Assembly: GCA_938015425.1 (NCBI GenBank)
Contig: CALLPQ010000179.1
Span: forward strand, 1 to 40,161
Direction: 5' to 3'
Length of the DNA: 40,161 bases
DNA from: an uncultured Parvularculaceae bacterium
GTDB lineage: Bacteria > Pseudomonadota > Alphaproteobacteria > Caulobacterales > Parvularculaceae
The notes below the pieces were generated by a model. That model saw only the letters and a list, made by a program, of their open reading frames with translations, had not been told where the DNA came from and made no database searches. The number at the start of each line of letters is the position of its first letter. Positions within the stretch are counted from its first letter, which is position 1. Positions 23,928-32,318 of the stretch are shown in pieces. Position numbers and translations under genes: made by a program.

Positions 23928-24410
23928 GTGGGTAATTTTACTAATTCTACCGACGAGGCTTTTTTTGGAGCCTTAGGACGATATATAGTTTCATGGGCGC
24001 ACGTAGAGTCCCATGTTAATATGCTTATCCATCACATGTTTCATATTTTAGAGAATCCAAACTGCAATGAAGAAATCCCAAGAAATTTTAAAAGAAAAGT
24101 AGAATTTTTACGCAAGTCTATAAAAAAACTTCCTTTGGATTGTCGGAAAACTGACCTACTGCTAGGTATAATTAATGATGTAAATATCAAAGCTGATTTA
24201 CGGCACCATATTGTTCATGGAGCAATCACAAAACATAAAGAAGGAACTGGGCAAGCAACCTTCTCAAAACTTGATGCTGCTGGTAAAACCTTCAAAGTAA
24301 AGGAAGTTACGATTGACACGGTTGGACTACTTAAAGAAGCGAATGCACTAAATTTGGCAGGAAGACCATTAAGAGAGATTAATCAAATCATCGAAGAAAA
24401 TTGGCAATAA
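23928..24410 (+). CDS. Hypothetical protein with a HEPN-like R-x4-H motif
   Basis: I do not recognise a named family for this 160-residue protein. It is mostly helical: a long amphipathic helix (about residues 8-41, with ALGRYIVSWAHVESHVNMLIHHMF), two shorter helices, then KADLRHHIVHGAI. There Arg92 and His97 form R-x4-H with a polar residue after the Arg, the catalytic pattern of HEPN ribonucleases. The HepT-type tyrosine two residues after the His is absent. A charged beta-like stretch and two helices follow. The start is GTG without a clear ribosome-binding site; the frame is closed just upstream. Codons are AT-rich compared with rplT and pheS, suggesting later insertion. It separates rplT from pheS. 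Confidence 0.65.
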   Translation: MGNFTNSTDEAFFGALGRYIVSWAHVESHVNMLIHHMFHILENPNCNEEIPRNFKRKVEFLRKSIKKLPLDCRKTDLLLGIINDVNIKADLRHHIVHGAITKHKEGTGQATFSKLDAAGKTFKVKEVTIDTVGLLKEANALNLAGRPLREINQIIEENWQ

Positions 24411-24439
24411 CTAAATTCAAAATCTGGTACGAAGATTTT

Positions 24440-24559
24440 ATGAAAGGTATGACGTTATATAGTTTTATTGGTTACGACTTATTTTTAAAACCTAATATTA
24501 TAATGTTTAACCATAGCGGATATACTAGGGGTGGTTTGCTGATTGACAATCCGCTATAG
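24440..24559 (+). other. Possible pheS leader: 39-codon frame and inverted repeat
   Basis: A frame from ATG 24440 to TAG 24559 encodes 39 residues with three Phe and three Tyr. Its end overlaps a 9-bp inverted repeat ATAGCGGAT (24513-24521) / ATCCGCTAT (24549-24557). Phe-tRNA synthetase operons can be controlled by attenuation through a Phe-rich leader peptide, but here the Phe codons are not clustered and no T-run follows the hairpin closely. Both could be chance. Confidence 0.2.
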
Positions 24560-24605
24560 CAGATAAACGATTTTTAAACCTACCAATCCAGATGCGGATA
24601 TTTTT

Positions 24606-25682
24606 ATGACCGACTTAAAAGCTCTTGAAACGGATTTACTCTCGCAAATTGCCAAAGCCCCTGACGGGGCAGTTCTGGACGAAATTCGTGTGAGCGCCCT
24701 TGGTAAAAAAGGGGTGATCTCTTTACAGATGAAGACACTGGGTAAGATGAGCCCGCAAGAGCGTAAAGAAATGGGGCCCGCCCTCAATAATCTAAAAAAT
24801 GTAATTGGCGCGGCCATAGAAGAAAAGAAAACAGCGCTAGAGGAAGCGACTTTGGAAGCGCGGTTGGCCACTGAAAAAATTGACGTCACTTTGCCGGTGC
24901 GCGATATCAAACGGGGTAAAATCCACCCTGTTACCCAGGTAATGGAAGAGATGACGGCGATTTTTTCGGCGATGGGGTTTGATGTTGCCGAAGGGCCAGA
25001 CATTGAGGATGATTTCCACAATTTTACGGCGTTGAATTTTCCTCCTGATCATCCCGCCCGCGAAATGCATGATACATTCTTTTTGGAGCCAAGAGAGGGT
25101 GAGGACCGAAAGGTTTTGCGCACCCACACAAGTCCTGTGCAAATCCGTACAATGATGAACCAGAAACCACCGATCCGTATTATTATCCCCGGACGGACGT
25201 TTCGATGTGACTCAGATCAAACCCATACCCCGATGTTCCATCAGGTGGAAGGGTTGGTAATTGATAAGACCAGCCATATGGGCCATTTAAAAGGCACATT
25301 GGAAGCCTTTATCAAAACATTTTTCGAAATTGATAATCTTGAGACACGTTTTCGTCCGCATTTCTTTCCGTTTACGGAGCCATCAGCCGAGATGGATGTG
25401 CGCTATGAACGGGTTGGCAATGAAGTGCGCATCGGACAAGGTGATCAATGGATGGAGATTTTAGGGTGCGGCATGGTGCATCCCAATGTCTTGAAGAATT
25501 GCGGGTTGGATCCTGATGAATATCAAGGGTTTGCATGGGGCATGGGGGTTGATCGGCTTGCAATGCTAAAATATGGCATTCCTGATCTGCGGGATTTCTT
25601 TGCCGCTGATTTTAGATGGCTCGAACATTATGGGTTTGATGCCAACGATCAGCCAAATCTTGCAACCGGATTAAGTGGGTAA
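24606..25682 (+). CDS. pheS: Phenylalanyl-tRNA synthetase alpha subunit
   Basis: PheS forms the catalytic part of the alpha2-beta2 enzyme that charges tRNA-Phe. The 358-residue protein has the N-terminal coiled-coil arm (about residues 1-95) that binds tRNA. The class II core follows, with [13 protein letters not shown] (171-183), motif 2 ([21 protein letters not shown], 196-216), the [13 protein letters not shown] segment (253-265) and motif 3 ([24 protein letters not shown]). It is intact. Normally pheT follows directly; here a fic gene intervenes, so balanced synthesis of the two subunits must cross or bypass that gene. Confidence 0.97.
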   Translation: MTDLKALETDLLSQIAKAPDGAVLDEIRVSALGKKGVISLQMKTLGKMSPQERKEMGPALNNLKNVIGAAIEEKKTALEEATLEARLATEKIDVTLPVRDIKRGKIHPVTQVMEEMTAIFSAMGFDVAEGPDIEDDFHNFTALNFPPDHPAREMHDTFFLEPREGEDRKVLRTHTSPVQIRTMMNQKPPIRIIIPGRTFRCDSDQTHTPMFHQVEGLVIDKTSHMGHLKGTLEAFIKTFFEIDNLETRFRPHFFPFTEPSAEMDVRYERVGNEVRIGQGDQWMEILGCGMVHPNVLKNCGLDPDEYQGFAWGMGVDRLAMLKYGIPDLRDFFAADFRWLEHYGFDANDQPNLATGLSG

Positions 25683-25684
25683 TC

Positions 25685-25806
25685 TTATCATTAGATGATA
25701 AAATATACCAATTTTTGAGCATCAAAACCCTTGCTTAATCAATAAATACCATCTAATAAATTAGATAATAAAAATTGATGTAATTTTATTACCTAATTTA
25801 TTAGAT
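25685..25806. promoter_or_regulatory. Cluster of operator-like inverted repeats upstream of fic
   Basis: Three related palindromes lie between pheS and fic. They are TTATCAT-tag-ATGATAA (25685-25701), ATCTAAT-AA-ATTAGAT (25751-25766) and ACCTAAT-TT-ATTAGAT (25791-25806). The last two are the same 16-bp element on opposite strands with one mismatch, with centres 40 bp apart, close to four helical turns. The first and third share TTAGATGATA. The last site ends 19 bp before the fic ATG. This is the layout expected of a dimer-binding autoregulator. Confidence 0.55.
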
Positions 25807-25825
25807 GATATGAGGAGCGCAACAA

Positions 25826-26995
25826 ATGGCCCCCCAAAGCTCTGACTTGAAACCTGATATGCCAAAGATTGCGGGCATGAAAGCTGACCATGCGGTTTCG
25901 TATCATTTTGATGCATTTCCGCCTGATCAACTTGATATCACTGCCCTTTATAAATTGATTGCCCACACAACAGATGCGATTGCGCGTTTTGATCAAATGC
26001 TTAAGGGGATGCATAATAGTGAAATCTTGTTGGCCCCCTTACGTAACCAAGAGGCTGTGATCTCATCACGAATGGAAGGTACGATCAGCACGATTGATGA
26101 AATCCTACAATATGAGGCTGAATATGATGACCATAAACATGGAGCTGTACGTGAAGCAAGACATGAAGTGGTTGAAACCTGGCTTTATCAACGAGCCTTA
26201 AAAACAGGGCAAAAAGCTTTATCTGAAGGGTATTCCTTTACTGAATTCTTAGTGCGCCAAATGCATCAAGAGTTATTGTCTTTTGGTCGAGGGGCTGAGA
26301 AAACACCAGGTCTTTACAAGACGGAACAAAACTTTCTTGTCGACAAAATAGCAAAAGAAATAATGTTTATTCCAATTTCACCGGAAAAACTGGAAGACGG
26401 CATGCAGAAACTATTTTTATATATGAACAATGCAGAAGAGCAAATCCTCCTAAAAACAGCAATAAGCCATGTGGAATTTGAAGCCCTGCACCCTTTCCAA
26501 GACGGGAATGGCCGTATTGGTAGGATGTTAATCACCCTATTATTATGGCAGCACAAAGTCATTTCCCAACCGCATTTTTATATTAGTGGTTACCTTGAGG
26601 AGCATAAAGATGAATATATTGAACGGATGAGGCGGGTATCTTCTCATGGGGAATGGACACAATGGTGCGCGTTTTTTCTCGAAATGCTTGAACAACAAGC
26701 TATCCGTAATTTAACAATTACTGAGAAAATCCAACATTTATATGAGGATATGAAAATTCAATTTTCCTCAATCCTATCATCAAAATGGTCTATTCAAGCG
26801 GTAGATTATATTTTTGCTAATCCAATATTTTTGAATACAAAGTTTGTGCGCGACAGTGGTATCCATAAGGCCTCAGCCAGAAAGCTTCCCCCGTTATTGG
26901 AAAAGGCTAATATGTTGAAGAAACTTCGCCCGGGAACAGGGCAACAAGCTGCGATCTATGGATTTGAACCTTTACTAGAGTTAGTGAGAGTTTAA
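25826..26995 (+). CDS. Fic family protein (class II, with C-terminal winged helix)
   Basis: Fic enzymes usually transfer AMP from ATP to a hydroxyl group of a target protein. The 389-residue protein has an N-terminal Fic_N-type region with the autoinhibitory motif SSRMEGT (residues 80-86). There Glu84 would block the ATP site, which makes it class II. The catalytic loop HPFQDGNGRIGR (222-233) is complete: His222, Asp226, Asn228 and Arg230 are all present. Residues about 320-385 look like a winged helix (SAILSSKW-type start, DSGIHKASARKLPPLLEKANML), as in Shewanella SoFic-like proteins, so it may bind DNA. A GAGGAG ribosome-binding site lies eight bases ahead of the ATG. It is inserted between pheS and pheT. 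The target is unknown. Confidence 0.92.
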   Translation: MAPQSSDLKPDMPKIAGMKADHAVSYHFDAFPPDQLDITALYKLIAHTTDAIARFDQMLKGMHNSEILLAPLRNQEAVISSRMEGTISTIDEILQYEAEYDDHKHGAVREARHEVVETWLYQRALKTGQKALSEGYSFTEFLVRQMHQELLSFGRGAEKTPGLYKTEQNFLVDKIAKEIMFIPISPEKLEDGMQKLFLYMNNAEEQILLKTAISHVEFEALHPFQDGNGRIGRMLITLLLWQHKVISQPHFYISGYLEEHKDEYIERMRRVSSHGEWTQWCAFFLEMLEQQAIRNLTITEKIQHLYEDMKIQFSSILSSKWSIQAVDYIFANPIFLNTKFVRDSGIHKASARKLPPLLEKANMLKKLRPGTGQQAAIYGFEPLLELVRV

Positions 26996-27176
26996 AATGA
27001 TTTAGTGACGCCAACCAATAAGTCTATGGTGAATAAAAGAGATAAACTGATTGGCTTTATAGTGTTTGGACATCTACCATAATTAATGCAAATAGAAATA
27101 AGGGTAAAACCTATACCTCGCGAATGTCTTCCATGCTTTCCTTTTTGACGACTTTTTACATTAACCGAGAAATCTA

Positions 27177-29636
27177 ATGAAATTTACTCTATCCTGGCTC
27201 AAAGAGCACCTTGAAACAAATGCAACGCTTGATGAAATTGTCGAGACGATGGTTAAGGTTGGCCTTGAGGTTGAAGAAGTGATTGATCCGGCGGACCGAT
27301 TAAAGGCTTTTACCATTGGTGAGGTTTTGCATGCAGAAAAACATCCTGATGCTGATAAATTAAAAGTATGTAAAGTGGCAACGATTGATGGGGAAAAGCA
27401 GATTGTTTGCGGGGCTCCCAATGCGCGCACCGGCATCAAAATAGCGTATGCCCCTGTGGGGTCTTATGTGCCGGGCATTGATGTTACGCTTTCCAAAGCC
27501 AAAATCAGGGGGGTTGAAAGCTTTGGTATGATGTGTTCTGCCCGCGAGATGGAAATGGGTGATGATCATGACGGCATATTGGAAGCGCCAAACGAGGCAA
27601 AAATTGGTGCTCCGGTGGCTCAAACGATGGGGGTGAATGATCCGGTAATTGATTTTGAAGTCACCCCGAACCGTCCTGATACGAACGGTGTGATTGGCGT
27701 TGCCAGAGACCTTGCGGCTGCAGGGCTTGGAAAACTTAAAACGCCAACACCTGATGCAATCAAGGGCGGGTTTGCGTCACCGCAAAAAGTTGAATTACGC
27801 TTTGACGCGGAAGCAAAGAATGCTTGTCCGGTGTTTGTAGGCCGGTATATTCGCGGTGTTAAAAACGGGCCATCCCCCGATTGGCTGCAAGATCAATTAA
27901 GGTCTATCGGATTGCGCCCGATTAATGCGCTGGTCGATATCACCAATTATATGTCCTATGATCGCGCGCGTCCTCTTCATGTTTTTGATGCTGATAAATT
28001 AAAAGGTGTGGTTCATGCCCGTCTTGGCCAAAAGGGTGAAAAATTTCTGGCGCTTGATGGTAATGAATATGAAGTTGATGAGACAATGTGTGTCATCGCT
28101 GACGATAATGGTGTTTTGGGTCTTGGCGGTGTGATGGGCGGCGAAGATACGGGCTGCACGGAAGAAACAGTGAATGTGTTTGTGGAATGCGCTTATTTTG
28201 ACCCTTTAAGAACGGCAAAAACCGGACGCAAAACCGGTATAGTTTCTGATGCGCGTTATCGGTTTGAGCGCGGTATTGATCCGGCCTTTATTATGCCGGG
28301 GATGGAGATGGCCACAAAACTGGTTTTGGATCTTTGTGGCGGTAGCGCCAGTGAGAATGAGATAGACGGGCAAGTGCCTGCATTTGATAAAATAGTGTCG
28401 TTTAAGCCCTCTCTTATCAAACGCCTCACGGGTATTGATGTGGCGGATGATAAGGCATTATCCATTTTAGAACATCTTGGGTTCGAAAAATTGAAAGCGA
28501 ATGATGGCGATGATGCGTGGCCCATAAGGGTGCCAAGTTGGCGGCCTGATATTGATGGCAGTGCAGATCTGGTGGAAGAAGTTGTTCGCATTGTGGGTCT
28601 GGATCAATTGCCAACGCAAACTCTTGCGGTTTTAAATGCAGTGGAGACGCCTAAAATTACCGTCGCGCAAAATCGTCGCCGCCTGGCAAAGCGTACCCTT
28701 GCGGCTCGCGGCTTGTATGAGGCAGTGACATGGTCGTTTACGGATGAAAAAAGTGCGGCGCATTTTTGTCAGGGTTCTGAATGGTTGCAACAGCAAGGGT
28801 TGAAGCTGGCAAACCCGATTTCTGCTGATCTAGGGGTGATGCGCCCTTCTATTTTGCCAAACCTTATCTCGGCTCTACAACGCAATATCGATAAGGGGGC
28901 AATGGTGGGGGCCCTTGGCGATTTAGGGTTGTTTGAAGTGGCCCCGATTTATTTTGGTGATGGGCCCGATGGACAAATGATATTGGCAACAGGCGTAAGG
29001 GTGGCTTCCAATGGCCGCCATTGGCAAGGCACGGGCGGCGATCATCAATCTGGTGACGTATATTCTGTTAAGGCAGATGCTTTAGCGGTGTTAGAAGCCG
29101 CAGGGGCGCAAGTGAGAAGTTTGCAAACCACCGCTGATGCGCCAAAATGGTTTCACCCCGGACGATCCGGTGTGTTGCGCCTTGGCCCGAAAAACATATT
29201 GGCCGAGTTTGGTGAAATTCACCCCCGTATTTTGAAAGAGATGGATATTGATGTTCCGGTATTTGGGTTTGAAATCGCGCTGGATAATATTCCCGCCGGA
29301 AAAGCGGGTAAAGGTAAGATCACTAAAACCAAACCAGCCCTTGAAAGTTCACAATTCCTCCCCCTTACGCGTGATTTTGCATTTCTGGTTGATGAAGATG
29401 TGCCCGCAGAAACTTTATTAAAGACGGTTCGCGGTTCTGATAAAAAATTAATCACCAATGTTTCTTTATTCGATGTCTATCAAGGCAAAGGCGTGCCCGA
29501 GGGGCAAAAATCCCTAGCGGTTGAGATTACGATATCGCCGCGTGGGGGGACCCTAACCGATAAAGAAATTGAAGCCTTGTCTGATCGGGTGGTAGCGCAA
29601 GTGGCCAAGTCAACCAAGGGGACATTGCGGGCATAA
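27177..29636 (+). CDS. pheT: Phenylalanyl-tRNA synthetase beta subunit
   Basis: PheT is the large tRNA-binding and editing subunit paired with PheS. The 819-residue length is typical. It has the EMAP-like tRNA-binding domain (about residues 40-150, with GEVLHAEKHPDADKLKVCKV and IVCGAPNAR). The B3/B4 editing region holds LRPINALVDITNYMSYDRARPLHVFDADKL. B5 follows, with VPSWRPDIDGSADLVEEVVRIVGLD, then the catalytic-like core and a C-terminal FDX-ACB domain (FLPLTRDFAFLVDEDVPAE to the end). Only a weak ribosome-binding site is visible. The 181-bp gap from fic means it may have its own promoter rather than relying on read-through from pheS. Confidence 0.97.
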   Translation: MKFTLSWLKEHLETNATLDEIVETMVKVGLEVEEVIDPADRLKAFTIGEVLHAEKHPDADKLKVCKVATIDGEKQIVCGAPNARTGIKIAYAPVGSYVPGIDVTLSKAKIRGVESFGMMCSAREMEMGDDHDGILEAPNEAKIGAPVAQTMGVNDPVIDFEVTPNRPDTNGVIGVARDLAAAGLGKLKTPTPDAIKGGFASPQKVELRFDAEAKNACPVFVGRYIRGVKNGPSPDWLQDQLRSIGLRPINALVDITNYMSYDRARPLHVFDADKLKGVVHARLGQKGEKFLALDGNEYEVDETMCVIADDNGVLGLGGVMGGEDTGCTEETVNVFVECAYFDPLRTAKTGRKTGIVSDARYRFERGIDPAFIMPGMEMATKLVLDLCGGSASENEIDGQVPAFDKIVSFKPSLIKRLTGIDVADDKALSILEHLGFEKLKANDGDDAWPIRVPSWRPDIDGSADLVEEVVRIVGLDQLPTQTLAVLNAVETPKITVAQNRRRLAKRTLAARGLYEAVTWSFTDEKSAAHFCQGSEWLQQQGLKLANPISADLGVMRPSILPNLISALQRNIDKGAMVGALGDLGLFEVAPIYFGDGPDGQMILATGVRVASNGRHWQGTGGDHQSGDVYSVKADALAVLEAAGAQVRSLQTTADAPKWFHPGRSGVLRLGPKNILAEFGEIHPRILKEMDIDVPVFGFEIALDNIPAGKAGKGKITKTKPALESSQFLPLTRDFAFLVDEDVPAETLLKTVRGSDKKLITNVSLFDVYQGKGVPEGQKSLAVEITISPRGGTLTDKEIEALSDRVVAQVAKSTKGTLRA

Positions 29637-29744
29637 CGCGTTAGCGCGCTTTATCTCTGTCGGCATCACTCGAGCCGATCAAGGTTTTTTTCCAAGTAAC
29701 AAGCCTTGGGTTTGATTTTCGCTTCTGGCTCGTTACATAAAGAT

Positions 29745-32036
29745 ATGCCGCGTTTTACCCCAGATTTCCTTGATGAGCTAAAATCACGACTGCGCCCGTC
29801 CGATGTGATTGGCCGATATGTGAAGCTGAAGAAACAAGGCAATGAATGGGCGGGCTTGTCTCCGTTCAGTAAAGAAAAAACCCCCTCCTTTTTTGTGAAT
29901 GATCAAAAGGGGTTCTTTCATTGTTTTTCAAGCGGCAAGCATGGGGACATTATCGGTTTTCTTCAAGAAACCCAAAATCTGCAATTCCATGAAGCGGTGG
30001 AGATGTTGGCAGGGGATGCCGGGTTGGAGATCCCCCGTGATAATCCAGCTGATGCAAGGCGCGAGGAAGCTAAAAAAGGCCTGATGGCGGCGTGCGATGA
30101 GGCGGCAAAGTTTTTTGCCCAGATGTTAAGGCGTAGTGATGGCCGCAAGGCCGTTGATTATATCCGCTCGCGGGAATTAAAAAAATCCCAGATTGAAGAA
30201 TTCCAGATTGGTTATGCGCCCGCTGATCGTCATGCTTTAAAGAATGCCTTGATCAATAAAGGGTTCCATGAAGATATTTTGATCGAGGCCGGATTGGTGA
30301 TTAAACCCGATAGCGGTCATAGTTATGATAAGTTCCGTGACCGGCTTATGTTCCCGATTTTAAACCCGCGCGGGCAGGTGATCGCCTTTGGGGGGCGGGC
30401 CCTTAATCCTGATGCACGCGCAAAATATATGAACTCGCCTGAAACGCCTTTGTTTCATAAGGGGTCTGTTTTGTATCGGTATGCCGAAGCGCGCAAAGCG
30501 AGCGTGACAGACAAAGCCCCCTTGATTGTTTGCGAAGGCTATATGGATGTGATTGCCCTTTGGGGGGCGGGGGTTAAACGCGCTGTGGCCCCTTTGGGCA
30601 CAGCCTTGACCGAAAACCAGTTGGCGATGTTATGGCGCGCCAATGACGAGCCGGTTTTGTGTTTTGATGGTGATAAAGCGGGAACGGGGGCGGCTTATCG
30701 GTCTATCGAGCGGGCTTTGCCGATGTTAAAGCCGGCAAAATCCCTGTCTTTTGTGTTTTTACCGAGCGGCATGGACCCTGATGATTTATTGCGGGCTCAA
30801 GGTCGCCATGCTTTTGATGAAGTTTTGGCAGCTGCAAAACCCTTTGTTGATGTGCTATGGCAGCGGGAGGAAGCCGCCCATGATTTAACCACGCCCGAGC
30901 GCCGCGCTGCCTTCAGATCAAGTTTAAGGGCGTTGATAAAAACGATTGCAGACCGCGATGTACGCGATGCCTATGACAAGGAGGTTGCCAATCGTCTGGA
31001 TCAGTTTTTTGGTCATGGACATCAGGGGCAGGGTGTGGCGGGAGGTAATGGGGCACAATCGGGCAATTATCAGGGCCAAAACCCTTATAACCGAGATTAT
31101 CGCCCTAATTATAAAGCAGGGGCGGGGTCAAGAAGATGGGGATATAAGCCACCTGCCCGGATGAGCCCAGAATTAAAGCAAAAGCAGACCCACAAGAATA
31201 AGGCAATTGGGGAAAGCTGGCGGCGGGAAGCCACTTTATTATTGGCGATATTACACCATCCTACCTTGATTGAACGTCGGGAAAATGAGATTTTCTCCCT
31301 CGATTTAACCGACAGCGCCTTGTCGGCCCTATTGTCTGATATATTGATGCTTTTTTCTGAAGACCCGACCCTTGACTTCGATGGGTTGAAACGCCATCTA
31401 TCCAATAAGGTCTCGGGCAATATCCTGGAGCAGCTTCTCAATGATAGAGCGCTCAATAGTCAAAAATTCCTGCAGACTGACGCATCGATGGATGAAGTAG
31501 AGTGGGGCTTTGGCAACGCCCTTGATATCCATGGGTATGAAACAAGTTTAAAAGAGGATTTGACGCGCACAGCCTCCCAAATTTTTCAAGACGACCAAGA
31601 CCTTACAACGCGCCAGCAAGATAGTGGCGACATCTATGATCAAGATGGTTCTGTTGATGCTATCTCCCATACTAATTATGGCGTGATGCTTGATGATGGT
31701 GCACCAGAAAATGGTTTGGAAACCGATCTTGAAAATGATGAGGCAGCCCAACAATACAGCCAACACGATATTCATCATGATGATGCGCCCCCAAGCACTG
31801 TAGATAAAGACGTTGTAGATAAAGGTGATGGGGATAAAGATAAGATTGGTGCAGATGCAAAACGATTAAAAGGGGATGAGTACTGGAAAGCAAGTGCTGC
31901 GGCACGCGAAGAACTCATCAATCGTAATAAAGCATCTAGCAAAAATAATGAGGGTGAAGAAGCTTCATCTGACCGTTTTAATACCGCATTGGATAAGCTG
32001 AAAAAAAGTGTTTCCAATACAAGGCGCAAAAATTAG
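29745..32036 (+). CDS. dnaG: DNA primase DnaG
   Basis: DnaG makes RNA primers at replication forks. I start it at the ATG at 29745 (MPRFTPDFLDELKSRL); an upstream TTG at 29706 adds 13 residues unlike other primases. The N-terminal zinc-binding domain has lost most ligands: positions expected to be Cys, His, Cys, Cys read Ser39, Ser42, Cys60, Ser63. The TOPRIM core is intact, with CEGYMDVIALW (about 262) and CFDGDKAG (about 305). The C-terminal helicase-binding region contains an acidic, low-complexity insertion (about residues 614-708, rich in Asp, Gln and His) that makes the protein 763 residues, longer than the roughly 600-640 usual. rpoD follows, a classic arrangement. Confidence 0.95.
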   Translation: MPRFTPDFLDELKSRLRPSDVIGRYVKLKKQGNEWAGLSPFSKEKTPSFFVNDQKGFFHCFSSGKHGDIIGFLQETQNLQFHEAVEMLAGDAGLEIPRDNPADARREEAKKGLMAACDEAAKFFAQMLRRSDGRKAVDYIRSRELKKSQIEEFQIGYAPADRHALKNALINKGFHEDILIEAGLVIKPDSGHSYDKFRDRLMFPILNPRGQVIAFGGRALNPDARAKYMNSPETPLFHKGSVLYRYAEARKASVTDKAPLIVCEGYMDVIALWGAGVKRAVAPLGTALTENQLAMLWRANDEPVLCFDGDKAGTGAAYRSIERALPMLKPAKSLSFVFLPSGMDPDDLLRAQGRHAFDEVLAAAKPFVDVLWQREEAAHDLTTPERRAAFRSSLRALIKTIADRDVRDAYDKEVANRLDQFFGHGHQGQGVAGGNGAQSGNYQGQNPYNRDYRPNYKAGAGSRRWGYKPPARMSPELKQKQTHKNKAIGESWRREATLLLAILHHPTLIERRENEIFSLDLTDSALSALLSDILMLFSEDPTLDFDGLKRHLSNKVSGNILEQLLNDRALNSQKFLQTDASMDEVEWGFGNALDIHGYETSLKEDLTRTASQIFQDDQDLTTRQQDSGDIYDQDGSVDAISHTNYGVMLDDGAPENGLETDLENDEAAQQYSQHDIHHDDAPPSTVDKDVVDKGDGDKDKIGADAKRLKGDEYWKASAAAREELINRNKASSKNNEGEEASSDRFNTALDKLKKSVSNTRRKN

Positions 32037-32318
32037 CGGTTTTGATTTTGAGCTGGATTTGTCTTTGAGCTGGTTTTGATTTTGGATGTATTTTGTCTAT
32101 GGGCTGGCTCTTCTTGGCCATTAAGTTGATTATGGCAAGAGGGCTCATAAGCGGGCTGATATGGCGGCGAGTTAAAAAGATGCGCGGTAAATAAATTGAA
32201 CTGAATTTTAAGAACCCGAAATAAAGATCGACTTTTGGGCTCTAATGACTTGATAATCATGATTTAAAACGTGAATGAAATTCTTTCTGACCGTTTAGTG
32301 TGAGAGACAGGAACCGTA

